A stretch of DNA of 64,000 bases, taken from positions 186,001-250,000 of the forward strand of contig NZ_BMVV01000004.1 of NCBI RefSeq assembly GCF_014650895.1, written 5' to 3'. The DNA comes from Streptomyces omiyaensis. Lineage in GTDB: Bacteria; Actinomycetota; Actinomycetes; Streptomycetales; Streptomycetaceae. The translations under genes and the position numbers were made by a program. The notes under the pieces were generated by a model. It was given only the letters and a program-made list of their open reading frames with translations. It had not been told where the DNA came from and searched no databases. This document shows positions 7,332-15,521 of the stretch, piece by piece. Numbering within the stretch: the stretch's first letter is position 1; the number at the start of each line of letters is the position of its first letter.

Positions 7332-7781
7332 GGCCCAGGACTTGGCGCCGCCCTCCGAGGTGAGCGCGGGGGTGAGGCCCCAGTCCCCGCCGTGTTCGTC
7401 GACCGCCGCGGCCAGCAGCCACATGCTGCGGCTGCGGCGGTCGCGGCAGCGCTCCGCCTCGTCCGGCCCGCGGTGGGCCGGGTGCTGGTCGTAGACCACG
7501 ATCCGCAGGGCGTCGTACTGCCAGCGGATCCGCAGGGCCATCTCCCGGTCGGGGGTGAACCGGCAGGCGGCGGAGACGAGTTCGGACGCGGCGAGCACGG
7601 CGGTCTCGCGGAGTTCGGCGAGGCCGTGGCGGCCGAGGAGGCCGTGGACGGCCTCGCGGGCGAGGCCCGCGCAGTGGGCGCCGCCGGGGAGCAGCATCGA
7701 GTGGCTGAGGTTCTCCGTGGCGGAGGGTGGGGGTTCGGCCGCCGTGGCGGCGGCCGGAAGGCAACGCAGCGCGCCCTTCAT
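7317..7781 (-). CDS. HATPase-like (RsbW/SpoIIAB fold) protein with degenerate ATP site
   Basis: A 154-residue protein resembling the small serine-kinase/anti-sigma ATPases that accompany XRE-DUF397 pairs in Streptomyces. The helix AVLAASELVSAACRF aligns with the N-box ELVTNAVxH, but the Asn is Ala. The G1 region reads YDQHPAHRG instead of DxGxG and the G2 glycine loop is absent. ATP binding is therefore unlikely; it may be a protein-protein module. The start is uncertain: ATG 7781 (used here), ATG 7829, or GTG/ATG further upstream. It diverges from the XRE gene across a palindrome at 7849-7869. Confidence 0.72.
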   Translation of the reverse strand: MKGALRCLPAAATAAEPPPSATENLSHSMLLPGGAHCAGLAREAVHGLLGRHGLAELRETAVLAASELVSAACRFTPDREMALRIRWQYDALRIVVYDQHPAHRGPDEAERCRDRRSRSMWLLAAAVDEHGGDWGLTPALTSEGGAKSWALLHR

Positions 7782-7848
7782 CGGATTGCTCGCATTTCTT
7801 GTACGTGGGGGTGCTCTGCACACGGCCATGGTCGCCCCGTGTGAGACT

Positions 7849-7869
7849 TGCGCTACCGACCGTAGCGCA
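7849..7869. promoter_or_regulatory. Inverted repeat between HATPase and XRE genes
   Basis: TGCGCTAC and GTAGCGCA form a perfect 8-bp inverted repeat with a 5-base spacer in the divergent promoter region. It is a likely operator for the adjacent XRE regulator. Confidence 0.55.
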
Positions 7870-7985
7870 GAAGCGGAGCACAGTGCTACTACTTGCACAT
7901 AGTGGCGCTGTTTCCGGACAGAAGGCGATCAGCGGCACGGGAGCGGGCCGGCAGGGGGCCGCCCCGCAGGACGAGGGAGAACGAC

Positions 7986-8831
7986 GTGCCACCCAGGAGC
8001 AGCCCCACCGCGCGCCAGCAACGGCTCGGCGCCGAACTGCGCAAGCTGCGCGAACAGTCGGGCATGTCGGCCCAGCAGGCCGCCGCCCTCCTGGGCGTCG
8101 ACCGCACCCGCATCCCCAACATCGAATCGGGCCGCTTCGGCATCAGCCCCGAACGGGTGCGGACGCTGGCCTTCAACTACGGCTGCCCCGACACGGGCCT
8201 GGTGGACCTGCTCGCCGCCATGGCCCAGGAGCGCGACCGCGGCTGGTGGGAGGAGCACCGCGGCCTCCTGCCGCCCGCCCTCCTCGACATCGCGGAACTG
8301 GAGCACCACGCGGCCGAGCTGGCGACCGCCGTCACCACCCACGTCCCCGGCCTGCTCCAGACGGAGGAGCAGGCGCGGGCGGTCTTCGACACCGCCGTCC
8401 CGCCCCTGCCGGGACCCGACCTGGAGGCCCGGCTCGCCCTGCGGCTGCGCCGCCAGGAGACCCTGGACCGGCCGGTGCCGTACGAGGCCGTGATCCACGA
8501 GGCGGCGCTGCGCATGCAGTTCGGCGGGCCCAAGGTCGCCCGCGCCCAGCTGGAGCACATCCTGGAGCAGTCGGAGCGGGCCACCGTCACCGTGCGGGCC
8601 ATCCCGTTCGCCGCCGGGGGTTTCCCCGGCGCGGGCCAGTCGTTCACCTATGTGTCCGCACCCGTGCCGCAGCTCGACACCGTCCAGCTCGACTCCTCGC
8701 ACGGCTCGATCCTCCTCGACGCCGACATGAAGCTGCGCCGCTACCTGGGCCTGCTGGGACGGCTGCGCGGACTCGCCCTGTCCACCGCCGACTCCCGCGC
8801 GTTCATCCGCTCGATAGCCCAGGACCTGTGA
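7986..8831 (+). CDS. XRE-family regulator with DUF5753 domain (WhiJ-like)
   Basis: A 281-residue protein. Residues ~12-70 are an HTH_31/XRE domain (GAELRKLREQSGMSAQQAAALLGVDRTRIPNIESGR has the helix-turn-helix spacing). The rest is a DUF5753 ligand/partner domain starting with THVPGLLQTEEQARAVF. Genes of this type, paired with a DUF397 gene and often a HATPase gene, form the WhiJ-type families of Streptomyces that affect development and antibiotic production. The GTG at 7986 has GAGGGAGA upstream; an earlier ATG at 7893 lacks a site. A DUF397 gene follows after 14 bases. Confidence 0.9.
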   Translation: MPPRSSPTARQQRLGAELRKLREQSGMSAQQAAALLGVDRTRIPNIESGRFGISPERVRTLAFNYGCPDTGLVDLLAAMAQERDRGWWEEHRGLLPPALLDIAELEHHAAELATAVTTHVPGLLQTEEQARAVFDTAVPPLPGPDLEARLALRLRRQETLDRPVPYEAVIHEAALRMQFGGPKVARAQLEHILEQSERATVTVRAIPFAAGGFPGAGQSFTYVSAPVPQLDTVQLDSSHGSILLDADMKLRRYLGLLGRLRGLALSTADSRAFIRSIAQDL

Positions 8832-8845
8832 AGGACCCCGCCACC

Positions 8846-9091
8846 ATGAACGTCACCCCGCCCGCGCCCCCCGCCGCCTCCACCGGTCCCACCGCCCCGG
8901 CCGTCGACATCGCCTGGGGGGACGCCTTCTGCAGCGAGGGGGCCAACTGCTTCCGCTTCGGCCTCGACGACGCCGGCCGCGCCTACATCGGGTCGACCCT
9001 GGCCCCCGGCGAGTACGTCAGCGACTCCGTCGAGGCACTGCGCGCGCTGATCTCCGCGGTGAAGTCCGGCGCCGCCGATCATCTGCTCTGA
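8846..9091 (+). CDS. DUF397 domain protein
   Basis: An 81-residue, acidic protein that matches DUF397 in layout: a short N-terminal tail, CSEGANCFRFGLDDAGRAYIGST in place of the usual GxCVEVA...VRDS block, and the ending LISAVKSGAADHLL. DUF397 proteins are nearly always encoded beside an XRE/DUF5753 regulator and are thought to bind it. Here the gene lies 14 bases after the regulator, so one operon. It is more divergent than the second DUF397 protein in the window. Confidence 0.8.
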   Translation: MNVTPPAPPAASTGPTAPAVDIAWGDAFCSEGANCFRFGLDDAGRAYIGSTLAPGEYVSDSVEALRALISAVKSGAADHLL

Positions 9092-9229
9092 GTAGCCGAT
9101 CAGTTGTCCAGGGGTGACCGAACCCGAGGTGACCTGCGTCTCTTTTGGGGGACCGAGCTGCACACATAACAGAACGTAACCGGACATCGGCCGAGAGGGG
9201 CTTGGTCACCCCCTTACAGGGCCTTAACC

Positions 9230-9259
9230 TACGGTCTCGTAACCTACGAATCCGTAGGT
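9230..9259. promoter_or_regulatory. Two TACG-N4-CGTA operators upstream of the desaturase
   Basis: TACG-GTCT-CGTA (9230-9241) and TACG-AATC-CGTA (9245-9256, extended to 7-bp arms ACCTACG/CGTAGGT at 9242-9259) are repeated 15 bp apart, 40-65 bases before the desaturase start. The arrangement is that of a TetR-type operator. No TetR gene is adjacent. Confidence 0.6.
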
Positions 9260-9296
9260 AGTTCCGTTTGCCCCCTCTCCGTCCCCAGGAGTCCCC

Positions 9297-10271
9297 GTGA
9301 CGCTCACCTCTCCCCACCTCGGCAGCTCGGCAGGGTGGACCGACGCGCGCTTGCTGTACGCGCTGGAAGAGGTGGTGGAGAAGGAGCTCAACCGGCACCT
9401 CAAGGTCGTCAAGGACTGGATGCCGCACGAGTACGTGCCGTGGTCGGACGCCCGGAACTTCCCCGGCTTCTTCGAGGACGGCGAGCCCTGGGACCCGGCG
9501 CAGTCGCCGGTCACCGACATAGGGAAGACCGCCCTCGTGGTCAACCTGCTGACCGAGGACAACCTGCCCAGCTACCACCACGAGATCGCCAGCCTCTTCG
9601 GCCGCGACGGCGCCTGGGGCACCTGGGTGCACCGCTGGACCGCGGAGGAGGGCCGGCACGGCATCGTGATGCGCGACTACCTGCTCGCCTCCCGCGCCGT
9701 CGACCCGGACAAGCTGGAGCAGTTCCGGATGTCGCACATGAGCGAGGGCTTCGAGTCGGACAACCGCCACTCGATGCTCCACTCCGTGGCGTACGTGGCC
9801 TTCCAGGAGCTCGCCACCCGCATCTCGCACCGCAACACCGGCCACCAGTCCGGCGACCCCGTCTGCGACCGGATGCTCGCGCGCATCGCGCTCGACGAGA
9901 ACCTGCACATGATCTTCTACCGGAACCTGCTGAAGGCCGCGCTGGAGATCGCCCCCGACCTGTCGATGCAGGCCGTCCGGGACGTCGTGGTCGACTTCCG
10001 GATGCCCGGCCACGGCATCCCCGGCTTCGAGCGCGCCGCCGCCCAGATGGCCATCGGCGAGATCTACAACATGCGCATCCACCACGACGACGTCCTGGAG
10101 CCGGTGCTCCGCCACCTCAAGGTGCTGGAGATCTCCGGCCTCGGCCCCGACGGGCTGCGCGCCCAGGAGGAGCTGGGCCTGTACATGAACGGGCTGGACG
10201 CGGAGGCCTCCAAGTTCGACGCGAAGCTCGCCGCCCGCAAGGCCCGGATGGCCGCGCGCGCCGCCGGCTGA
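9297..10271 (+). CDS. Acyl-ACP desaturase (diiron, DesA family)
   Basis: A 324-residue soluble desaturase. The diiron ligands of the fatty-acid desaturase type 2 family are visible as RWTAEEGRHG and ALDENLHMIFY (ExxH motifs) together with Glu residues in the first helices (LEEVVEKE, LTEDNL). The enzyme inserts a double bond into acyl chains carried on ACP, using oxygen and ferredoxin, and so adjusts membrane fluidity. The GTG at 9297 has AGGAG 5 bases upstream. The gene is monocistronic and sits behind a double palindromic operator, so it is probably regulated by acyl-CoA or lipid status. Confidence 0.92.
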   Translation: MTLTSPHLGSSAGWTDARLLYALEEVVEKELNRHLKVVKDWMPHEYVPWSDARNFPGFFEDGEPWDPAQSPVTDIGKTALVVNLLTEDNLPSYHHEIASLFGRDGAWGTWVHRWTAEEGRHGIVMRDYLLASRAVDPDKLEQFRMSHMSEGFESDNRHSMLHSVAYVAFQELATRISHRNTGHQSGDPVCDRMLARIALDENLHMIFYRNLLKAALEIAPDLSMQAVRDVVVDFRMPGHGIPGFERAAAQMAIGEIYNMRIHHDDVLEPVLRHLKVLEISGLGPDGLRAQEELGLYMNGLDAEASKFDAKLAARKARMAARAAG

Positions 10272-10298
10272 GGCCGCCCGCACCCCCGCGGGGGCGGT

Positions 10299-10553
10299 TC
10301 AGGAGCGCTGTCCGCGCCTGAGCCGCCCCCGCTCCTTCTCGGAGAGCCCGCCCCACACCCCGAAGCGCTCGTCGTGCGTGAGCGCGTAGTCCAGGCACGC
10401 GAGGCGCCCCTCGCAGGCCCCGCAGAGCTGCTTGGCCTCGCGGGTGGAGGAGCCGGGGGCGGGGAAGAAGAACTCCGGGCCGGCCTGGGCGCACAGCGCG
10501 TTCTCGCGCCAGGAGAGGTCGGGGGCGGTGAGCACGTCGGTATCCGTCTGCAT
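10299..10553 (-). CDS. WhiB-like (Wbl) Fe-S regulator
   Basis: An 84-residue Wbl protein. Four cysteines (21, 44, 47, 53; pattern C-x22-C-x2-C-x5-C) would hold a 4Fe-4S cluster. The GVWGGLSEKER turn and the basic tail RGRLRR are diagnostic. Wbl proteins bind region 4 of the principal sigma factor and act in development, redox and antibiotic responses. The ATG at 10553 is used; no clear ribosome binding site is present. It ends 28 bases from the desaturase stop, facing it. Which Wbl paralogue this is cannot be said. Confidence 0.93.
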   Translation of the reverse strand: MQTDTDVLTAPDLSWRENALCAQAGPEFFFPAPGSSTREAKQLCGACEGRLACLDYALTHDERFGVWGGLSEKERGRLRRGQRS

Positions 10554-10598
10554 GCCCCTACCGTGCCCCGCGGGCCTAAACACGTCCTCAACGTTCGA

Positions 10599-11681
10599 TC
10601 AATGCCGCACGCCGAGGGCCGGCAGGACCGTCTCGGCGACCCGGTACGCCTCCTCCAGGAGCGGGTTGCCGGAGAGGATGAAGGTGTCGACGCCCAGCTC
10701 CCGGAACTCCTGGAGCCGCTCCACCACCCGGGCCGTGGAACCGACCAGCGCGGTGCCCGGCCCCGGCCGGAAGAGGCCCATGCCCGGCCAGAGGTTGGGA
10801 TACGTCTCCAGCTCCCGGGCGCGGGCCGGGACCCGGCCGCCGTGCTGCCGGAACTGCCGCTGCCAGCCGACCCCGTCCTCCCCCGCCCGCTCGCCGAGCT
10901 GACGGGCGTACGTCGCCTCGCTGGTCACGTCGAGGAGCCGGTCGGCTGCGGCCCAGGCCTCGTCCTCGGTGTCGCGGACGATCAGATGGAGCCGCAGGCC
11001 GATCCGGAGGGTCCGCCCGTGCGCGGCCGCCCGGGCCCGCACGTGGTCGAGCTTCTCCTTCAGCAGGTGCGGCGGCTCGCCCCAGGTGAGGTAGACGTCG
11101 ACGTGCTCGGCGGCCATCTCGATCCCGGGCGCGGACGAGCCGCCGAACCAGAGCGGGACGTGCGGCGCCTGGACCGGGCGCAGGTCCCGGAAGGAGGCGC
11201 CGGCGTTCTCCAGCTCGTAGAACCTCCCCTTGTGGTCGAAGACCTCGCCGGCCGTGAGCCGCTTCACGATCGACCAGTACTCGGCGCTCAGCTCGTACCG
11301 CTCGTCGTGCCCGACGTGCAGCCCGTACTCCTTGAGGGACGCGGTCGAGCCGTTGACCACGTTGAAGCGGAGCCGCCCGCCGAAGAGGTTGTCGAAGGTG
11401 AGCGCCGTCTTGGCGAGCAGGGTGGGCGAGACCAGGCCGGGGTGGACGGCGAGCAGCGGCTTGAAGCGGGTGCTGGTGGCGGCCGCGAGCGCCGAGCCGA
11501 GCGGCCAGACGTCGTAGAGGTCGGTGGCCAGCAGCGCGCCGCTGTAGCCGAGGCGCTCGACGGTCCCGGCCAGCTGCTGGAGGTAGCCGAGGTCGACGGG
11601 CCTGCGGCCCTCCGGCTCCCACGGGTAGGCGCCTTCGCGCGGGATGACGTACCAGAGGACTTCCGGTGCCGTGGACGTCAT
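10599..11681 (-). CDS. LLM-class flavin-dependent monooxygenase (SsuD-like alkanesulfonate monooxygenase)
   Basis: A 360-residue bacterial-luciferase-like (LLM) enzyme: FNVVNGSTAS, DERYELSAEYWSIVKRLT, and HVPLWFGGSSAPG are characteristic of the SsuD group. These FMNH2-dependent enzymes split C-S bonds of sulfonates and give sulfite and an aldehyde; the flavin reductase partner is not encoded here. It is the last gene of a seven-part minus-strand cluster, starting 4 bases after the stop of an SBP gene. Context supports organosulfur use. DszA/SfnG-like sulfone monooxygenases are alternatives. Confidence 0.88.
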   Translation of the reverse strand: MTSTAPEVLWYVIPREGAYPWEPEGRRPVDLGYLQQLAGTVERLGYSGALLATDLYDVWPLGSALAAATSTRFKPLLAVHPGLVSPTLLAKTALTFDNLFGGRLRFNVVNGSTASLKEYGLHVGHDERYELSAEYWSIVKRLTAGEVFDHKGRFYELENAGASFRDLRPVQAPHVPLWFGGSSAPGIEMAAEHVDVYLTWGEPPHLLKEKLDHVRARAAAHGRTLRIGLRLHLIVRDTEDEAWAAADRLLDVTSEATYARQLGERAGEDGVGWQRQFRQHGGRVPARARELETYPNLWPGMGLFRPGPGTALVGSTARVVERLQEFRELGVDTFILSGNPLLEEAYRVAETVLPALGVRH

Positions 11682-11685
11682 GGGA

Positions 11686-12549
11686 TCAGGCCTTCCGGGG
11701 CAGTGCGTCGGCGACGGTGACCGCGCGCCCGATGAAGCCGGTGCGGTGGAAGACGTCGGCCGCGCGCTGCTGCTCGGCGATGAACTCCTCGCCGGCCTCC
11801 TCGATCGTCCAGGGCAGGGCGCGCAGGGCCGTCTCCCAGTCCTCGGCGCTGCCGCCCTGGTCCGCGGCGGCGATCGCGGCGGCCTCGCCGGGGTGGGCGG
11901 CGGCCCACGCGTCGGCCCGCCGGAGCGCCCGGGTCAGGGCCTCCACCAGCTCGGGCCGCCCCTCGGCCAGGTCCCGGCGGGTGAAGAAGACGGACCGGTC
12001 GGAGATGACGTCGCCGGTGCGGACGAGGACGCGCAGGCCGCCCGCGCGCCGGGCCGCGGCCAGCTCGGCGCCCTGGGCGACCCAGGCGGCGATCTCGCCG
12101 GAGCGGAGCTTCGCCTCGCTCGCGGAGTCGCCGCGCACCGGCGTGATGTCGGTGGCGTAGGAGAGGCCCGCGTCATCGAGCGCCTGGGCGACGAGATGGG
12201 TCTGCCAGGAGCCGATCGCCAGGTGGACGGTACCGCCCCTGAGGTCGGCGACCGTACGGACCGGGCTGTCCTCGGGGACCAGGAGGGCGCCGTGGTCGGG
12301 ACGGGGCGCCGACACCGCCGTGTAGACGATGTCGTGGCCGGCGGCCTGGGCGGTGACCGGCGGGGTGGAGCCGGTGCCGCCGAAGTCGATGGTGCCGTCG
12401 GAGAGGAGGGGGCCGGTGCGCACGCCGTCGGTGTACGCGTGCCAGACGACGGTCTCGCCGAGGGCGGCGAGTTCCTCCTCCGCGTAGCCCAGGCGGGAGA
12501 GGTGGTAGAGGGACGGGTTGCTGCGGTGGACGCCGATGGTGACGGTCAT
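11686..12549 (-). CDS. SBP-fold protein (aliphatic sulfonate type) without signal peptide
   Basis: A 287-residue protein of the SsuA/NMT1-like substrate-binding fold (IDFGGTGSTPPVTAQAAGHDIVYTA, LVPEDSPVRTVADLRGGTVHLAIGS). Binding proteins are exported, but this one starts directly with MTVTIGVHRSNPSLYH: no signal peptide, no lipobox, and no alternative upstream start because the ATG overlaps the ATPase stop (ATGA). It should be cytosolic. Either it binds a substrate inside the cell or it is an enzyme that has reused the fold, as DszB has. Translationally coupled to the ATPase gene and 4 bases before the monooxygenase. Confidence 0.82.
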   Translation of the reverse strand: MTVTIGVHRSNPSLYHLSRLGYAEEELAALGETVVWHAYTDGVRTGPLLSDGTIDFGGTGSTPPVTAQAAGHDIVYTAVSAPRPDHGALLVPEDSPVRTVADLRGGTVHLAIGSWQTHLVAQALDDAGLSYATDITPVRGDSASEAKLRSGEIAAWVAQGAELAAARRAGGLRVLVRTGDVISDRSVFFTRRDLAEGRPELVEALTRALRRADAWAAAHPGEAAAIAAADQGGSAEDWETALRALPWTIEEAGEEFIAEQQRAADVFHRTGFIGRAVTVADALPRKA

Positions 12550-13394
12550 GCGGAGAACTCCTTCTGGGGGCGGGGGGACGAGGCCGGGGTGGGTGGGGGT
12601 GGGGCGGAATCGGTCGGGGTCGGGGGCAGGGTCGGGGGAGGAGGCGGGGGCTCGACGGAGGTCAGGGTCGGAACCGGGGACTCGGCCGGGGGCGGGGGCG
12701 GGGTGTGGACGCCGAGGTCGGCGAGGAGGCGGCGGCGCAGCGCGACGACCTCCGGATCGCCGGGCTCGCGGGGGTGCGGGACGGTGACGGGCTCGTCGGT
12801 GACGAGCCGGCCGTCGCGCAGGACCGCGACCCGGTCGGCGAGCCGTACGGCCTCGTCGACGTCATGGGTGACGAGCAGGACGGCGGGCCGGTGGATCCGG
12901 CGCAGTTCGCCCACGAGGTCCTGCATCCGGAGCCGGGTCAGCGCGTCCAGGGCGGCGAACGGCTCGTCGAGCAGAAGCAGTTCCGGTTCCCGCACCAACG
13001 CCCGGGCGAGCGCGACCCGCTGGGCCTCGCCGCCGGAGAGGGTGGCGGGCCAGGCGTCGGCGTGCCGTTCCAGGCCCACCTCCGCGAGGGCCCGCAGGCC
13101 CGTCGCGCGGGTGGCGGCGCCGCGCGGCAGCCCGACGGTCACGTTGGGGAGGACCCTCTTCGAAGGGATGAGCCGGGGCTCCTGGAAGACGATCGTGCGG
13201 GCCTCGGGGACGAGCACCTCGCCCCCGTCGGCGCCGTCGAGCGCCCCCAGGATGCGCAGCAGGGTGGTCTTCCCGCTGCCGCTGGCCCCGAGGAGGGCGA
13301 CGAACTCGCCGCGCCCGATGGCGAGGTCGAGGCCGTCGATGACGGCGCGGTCGCCGAAGACCCGGCGCAGTCCCCGTACGCGTACGGCGGTCAT
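12546..13394 (-). CDS. ABC transporter ATP-binding protein (SsuB-like) with proline-rich tail
   Basis: A 282-residue ATPase: Walker A LLGASGSGKTT, Q-loop VFQEPRLIPSKRVLPNV, signature LSGGEAQRVALARAL, Walker B LLLLDEPFAALD and H-loop VTHDVDEAV, all as in the nitrate/sulfonate/taurine group. After about residue 230 there is a proline-rich tail (runs of five and six Pro) not needed for the fold. It powers the adjacent permease. Start ATG 13394 overlaps the permease stop; its own stop overlaps the next start. Import of a sulfonate is inferred from neighbours. Confidence 0.9.
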   Translation of the reverse strand: MTAVRVRGLRRVFGDRAVIDGLDLAIGRGEFVALLGASGSGKTTLLRILGALDGADGGEVLVPEARTIVFQEPRLIPSKRVLPNVTVGLPRGAATRATGLRALAEVGLERHADAWPATLSGGEAQRVALARALVREPELLLLDEPFAALDALTRLRMQDLVGELRRIHRPAVLLVTHDVDEAVRLADRVAVLRDGRLVTDEPVTVPHPREPGDPEVVALRRRLLADLGVHTPPPPPAESPVPTLTSVEPPPPPPTLPPTPTDSAPPPPTPASSPRPQKEFSA

Positions 13395-14260
13395 CGCGCG
13401 CTCCTTCCGGGTCCGGCGGTGCGCCAGGGCATGAGGACCCGCTCCAGGCCGCGGACGAGCACGTCGGCGGTGAGGCCGAGGAGTCCGTAGACGAGGATGC
13501 AGACGGCCAGGACGTCGGTCCGGGCGTAGCTCTGGGCCTGGGACATCAGGTAGCCGATGCCCGCGGTGGCGTTGATCTCCTCGGCGGCGATGAGCGCGAT
13601 GACGCTGAGCGTCATCGACAGGCGCAGTCCGGCGAGGAGCGACGGCAGCGCACCGGGCAGGACGACCTGCCGGACGATCGCGAGGCGGCCGAGGCCGAAG
13701 CTGCGCATGGCCTCGACGAGTTTGCGGTCGGTGTTGCGGACGCCGCCGCTGGTGGAGACGTACATGGGGAAGGTGGTGGCGACGGCGATGAGCAGGATCT
13801 TCGCCGTCTCGTTGATGCCGAACCAGACCATGAAGAGCGGCACGAGGGAGAGGAAAGGGATCGTGCGCAGGGTCTGGAGGGAGGAGTCGAGGAGTTCGTC
13901 GCCGAGCCGGGTGAAGCCGGTGGTGATCCCGAGGGTGAGCCCGGCGGCGAGCCCGATGACGAGGCCGGTCCCGGAGCGGGTGAGGGAGGTCGCGAGGGCG
14001 TCGGACAGCTGCCCGTTGCCCCACAGCTCGCCCACCGCGTCCAGGACCTGCGCGGGCGAGGCGAGGACGTCGGGGGTGAGGAGACCGGTGGCGGACGAGA
14101 CCCACCAGAGCACGAGCAGGGCGACCGGACCGAGGGCGCGGACGGCGAGCGCGCCGGGCCGGGAGCGCGGACGGTCGGCGGGCGGGCGCGGGGCGACGAG
14201 GCCGGGGGGCGCGGCGGGAGCGGGGGCGGCGGGAGCGGGGGCGGTGACGGGGGCGGTCAC
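13391..14260 (-). CDS. ABC transporter permease (SsuC-like)
   Basis: A 289-residue inner-membrane permease of the BPD_transp_1 type with about six membrane segments. The EAA loop (LVEAMRSFGLGRLAIVRQVVLPGALPSLLAGLR) that docks the ATPase is clear. The N-terminus is a ~40-residue Ala/Pro-rich tail before the first helix (ALGPVALLVLWWVSS). GTG at 14260 overlaps the stop of the lipoprotein gene (GTGA), so the transporter subunits are coupled. Family: nitrate/sulfonate/taurine importers. Confidence 0.9.
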   Translation of the reverse strand: MTAPVTAPAPAAPAPAAPPGLVAPRPPADRPRSRPGALAVRALGPVALLVLWWVSSATGLLTPDVLASPAQVLDAVGELWGNGQLSDALATSLTRSGTGLVIGLAAGLTLGITTGFTRLGDELLDSSLQTLRTIPFLSLVPLFMVWFGINETAKILLIAVATTFPMYVSTSGGVRNTDRKLVEAMRSFGLGRLAIVRQVVLPGALPSLLAGLRLSMTLSVIALIAAEEINATAGIGYLMSQAQSYARTDVLAVCILVYGLLGLTADVLVRGLERVLMPWRTAGPGRSAR

Positions 14261-15273
14261 GACAGGGACTCGACGTCGAGGAGGTGGGCGGCGATGTCGA
14301 CCGTGTCCGGCGTGACCTTCTGGTCGGCGTAGAAGCGGGCGACCTTCTCGAAGCGGGTGACGTCCTCGGGGCCGATGGGGTCGACGGTGCCGCCCGCGCG
14401 GGTGAACTCGATCTGGACCTCCCTGGCCTTGCCGGTGACGGCGGTGGGGCCGGCGTCGGTGAAGACGTTGAGGTAGGCGGCCGGGTCCTTCCGCTCCTTG
14501 GCGCTCCGGTCGTGGAGGTAGTGGTAGAGCGCCTTCACGATGGCGGGGTGGTCCTTCGCGAAGCCCGAACGGACCGCGTTGAGGCTGTAGTTGTCGGATC
14601 CGATGGCCGAACCGGCGGCGAGGAAGCGCGCCTTGCCGCTGCCGATCTCGGCGACGGCGTAGGTGGACCAGACGGCCCAGGCGTCGACCTGGCCGGCGTT
14701 GAAGACGGCGGCCGTCTGGTCGGGGCGCAGATAGACGCGCTCCACCCGGTCGGCCGGGATGCCCTCCTCGGCGAGCGCCTTGAGGAGGAGGTACTCGCCG
14801 GTGCCGCCCTTGTTGACGGCGACCTTGCGGCCGACGAGGTCCTGGAGGGAGTCGATGCCGGAGCCCTCGCGCACCAGGATGCCCTCGCCGACGGGGTCGG
14901 GGTCGGTGGCGGTGAAGAAGGCGAAGCCGGGGTTGTGGGCGAGGGAGGTGATGCCGGAGGTGATGGAGCCGGTGGCGAAGTCGAGCTGGTCGGCGTTCAT
15001 CGCCTGGGCGGCCGGGGCGAAGGGTCCGGCGCTGCCGGTCCAGGCGACCTTCGCGCCGACGGCGGCGAGGGCCTTGTCGAGGCTGCCGTCCTGCTTGCCC
15101 CGGGCGAGGACGCCGGAGTTCCCGGGGTCGGGGATCCGGACGGTGACCGCGCCGCCCTTCGCCCCGTCGCCCCGGCCGGAGCCGGAGTCGGCCGCCGGGT
15201 CGGCGCCGCAGGCGGTGAGGGTGGCGAGGGCGGCGAGGGCCGCCAGAGCGGAGAGGCTGGCGAGTGGGCGCAT
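14257..15273 (-). CDS. Sulfonate-type ABC transporter substrate-binding lipoprotein (SsuA-like)
   Basis: A 338-residue lipoprotein: signal helix MRPLASLSALAALAALATLT with lipobox LTAC (Cys22). The mature protein has the SsuA pattern (VTVRIPDPGNSGVLARG, KVAVNKGGTGEYLLLKALAEEGI, VDAWAVWSTYAVAEI). It would capture the substrate outside the cell for the SsuC/SsuB-like pair encoded downstream with overlapping starts and stops. The 248 bases before it contain only imperfect GGGCGGGGAGAGACG-type direct repeats (about 15369-15435), so it probably shares the cluster's upstream promoter. Confidence 0.92.
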   Translation of the reverse strand: MRPLASLSALAALAALATLTACGADPAADSGSGRGDGAKGGAVTVRIPDPGNSGVLARGKQDGSLDKALAAVGAKVAWTGSAGPFAPAAQAMNADQLDFATGSITSGITSLAHNPGFAFFTATDPDPVGEGILVREGSGIDSLQDLVGRKVAVNKGGTGEYLLLKALAEEGIPADRVERVYLRPDQTAAVFNAGQVDAWAVWSTYAVAEIGSGKARFLAAGSAIGSDNYSLNAVRSGFAKDHPAIVKALYHYLHDRSAKERKDPAAYLNVFTDAGPTAVTGKAREVQIEFTRAGGTVDPIGPEDVTRFEKVARFYADQKVTPDTVDIAAHLLDVESLS

Positions 15274-15521
15274 GGCGGTCGTCCTTGGAGGGCGGTGGGG
15301 CACGGGAAGGGGGATCGGGGCGGCGGGCGGCCGGCTGTGGACTGCGGGACGGGGCCGGGGGCGTGAGCCGGGAGACACGGGCGGGGAGAGACGGGCCGGG
15401 AGAGACGGGCGGGGAGAGACGGGCGGGGAGGCACGGGTCGGGCGGTGCGGACCGGGCGGCGGGTCGTGGGACGGGGGCCCGGGGTCCGGGGCCCGGCTCG
15501 GGGGCGGGGGCGCGGGGCGGG

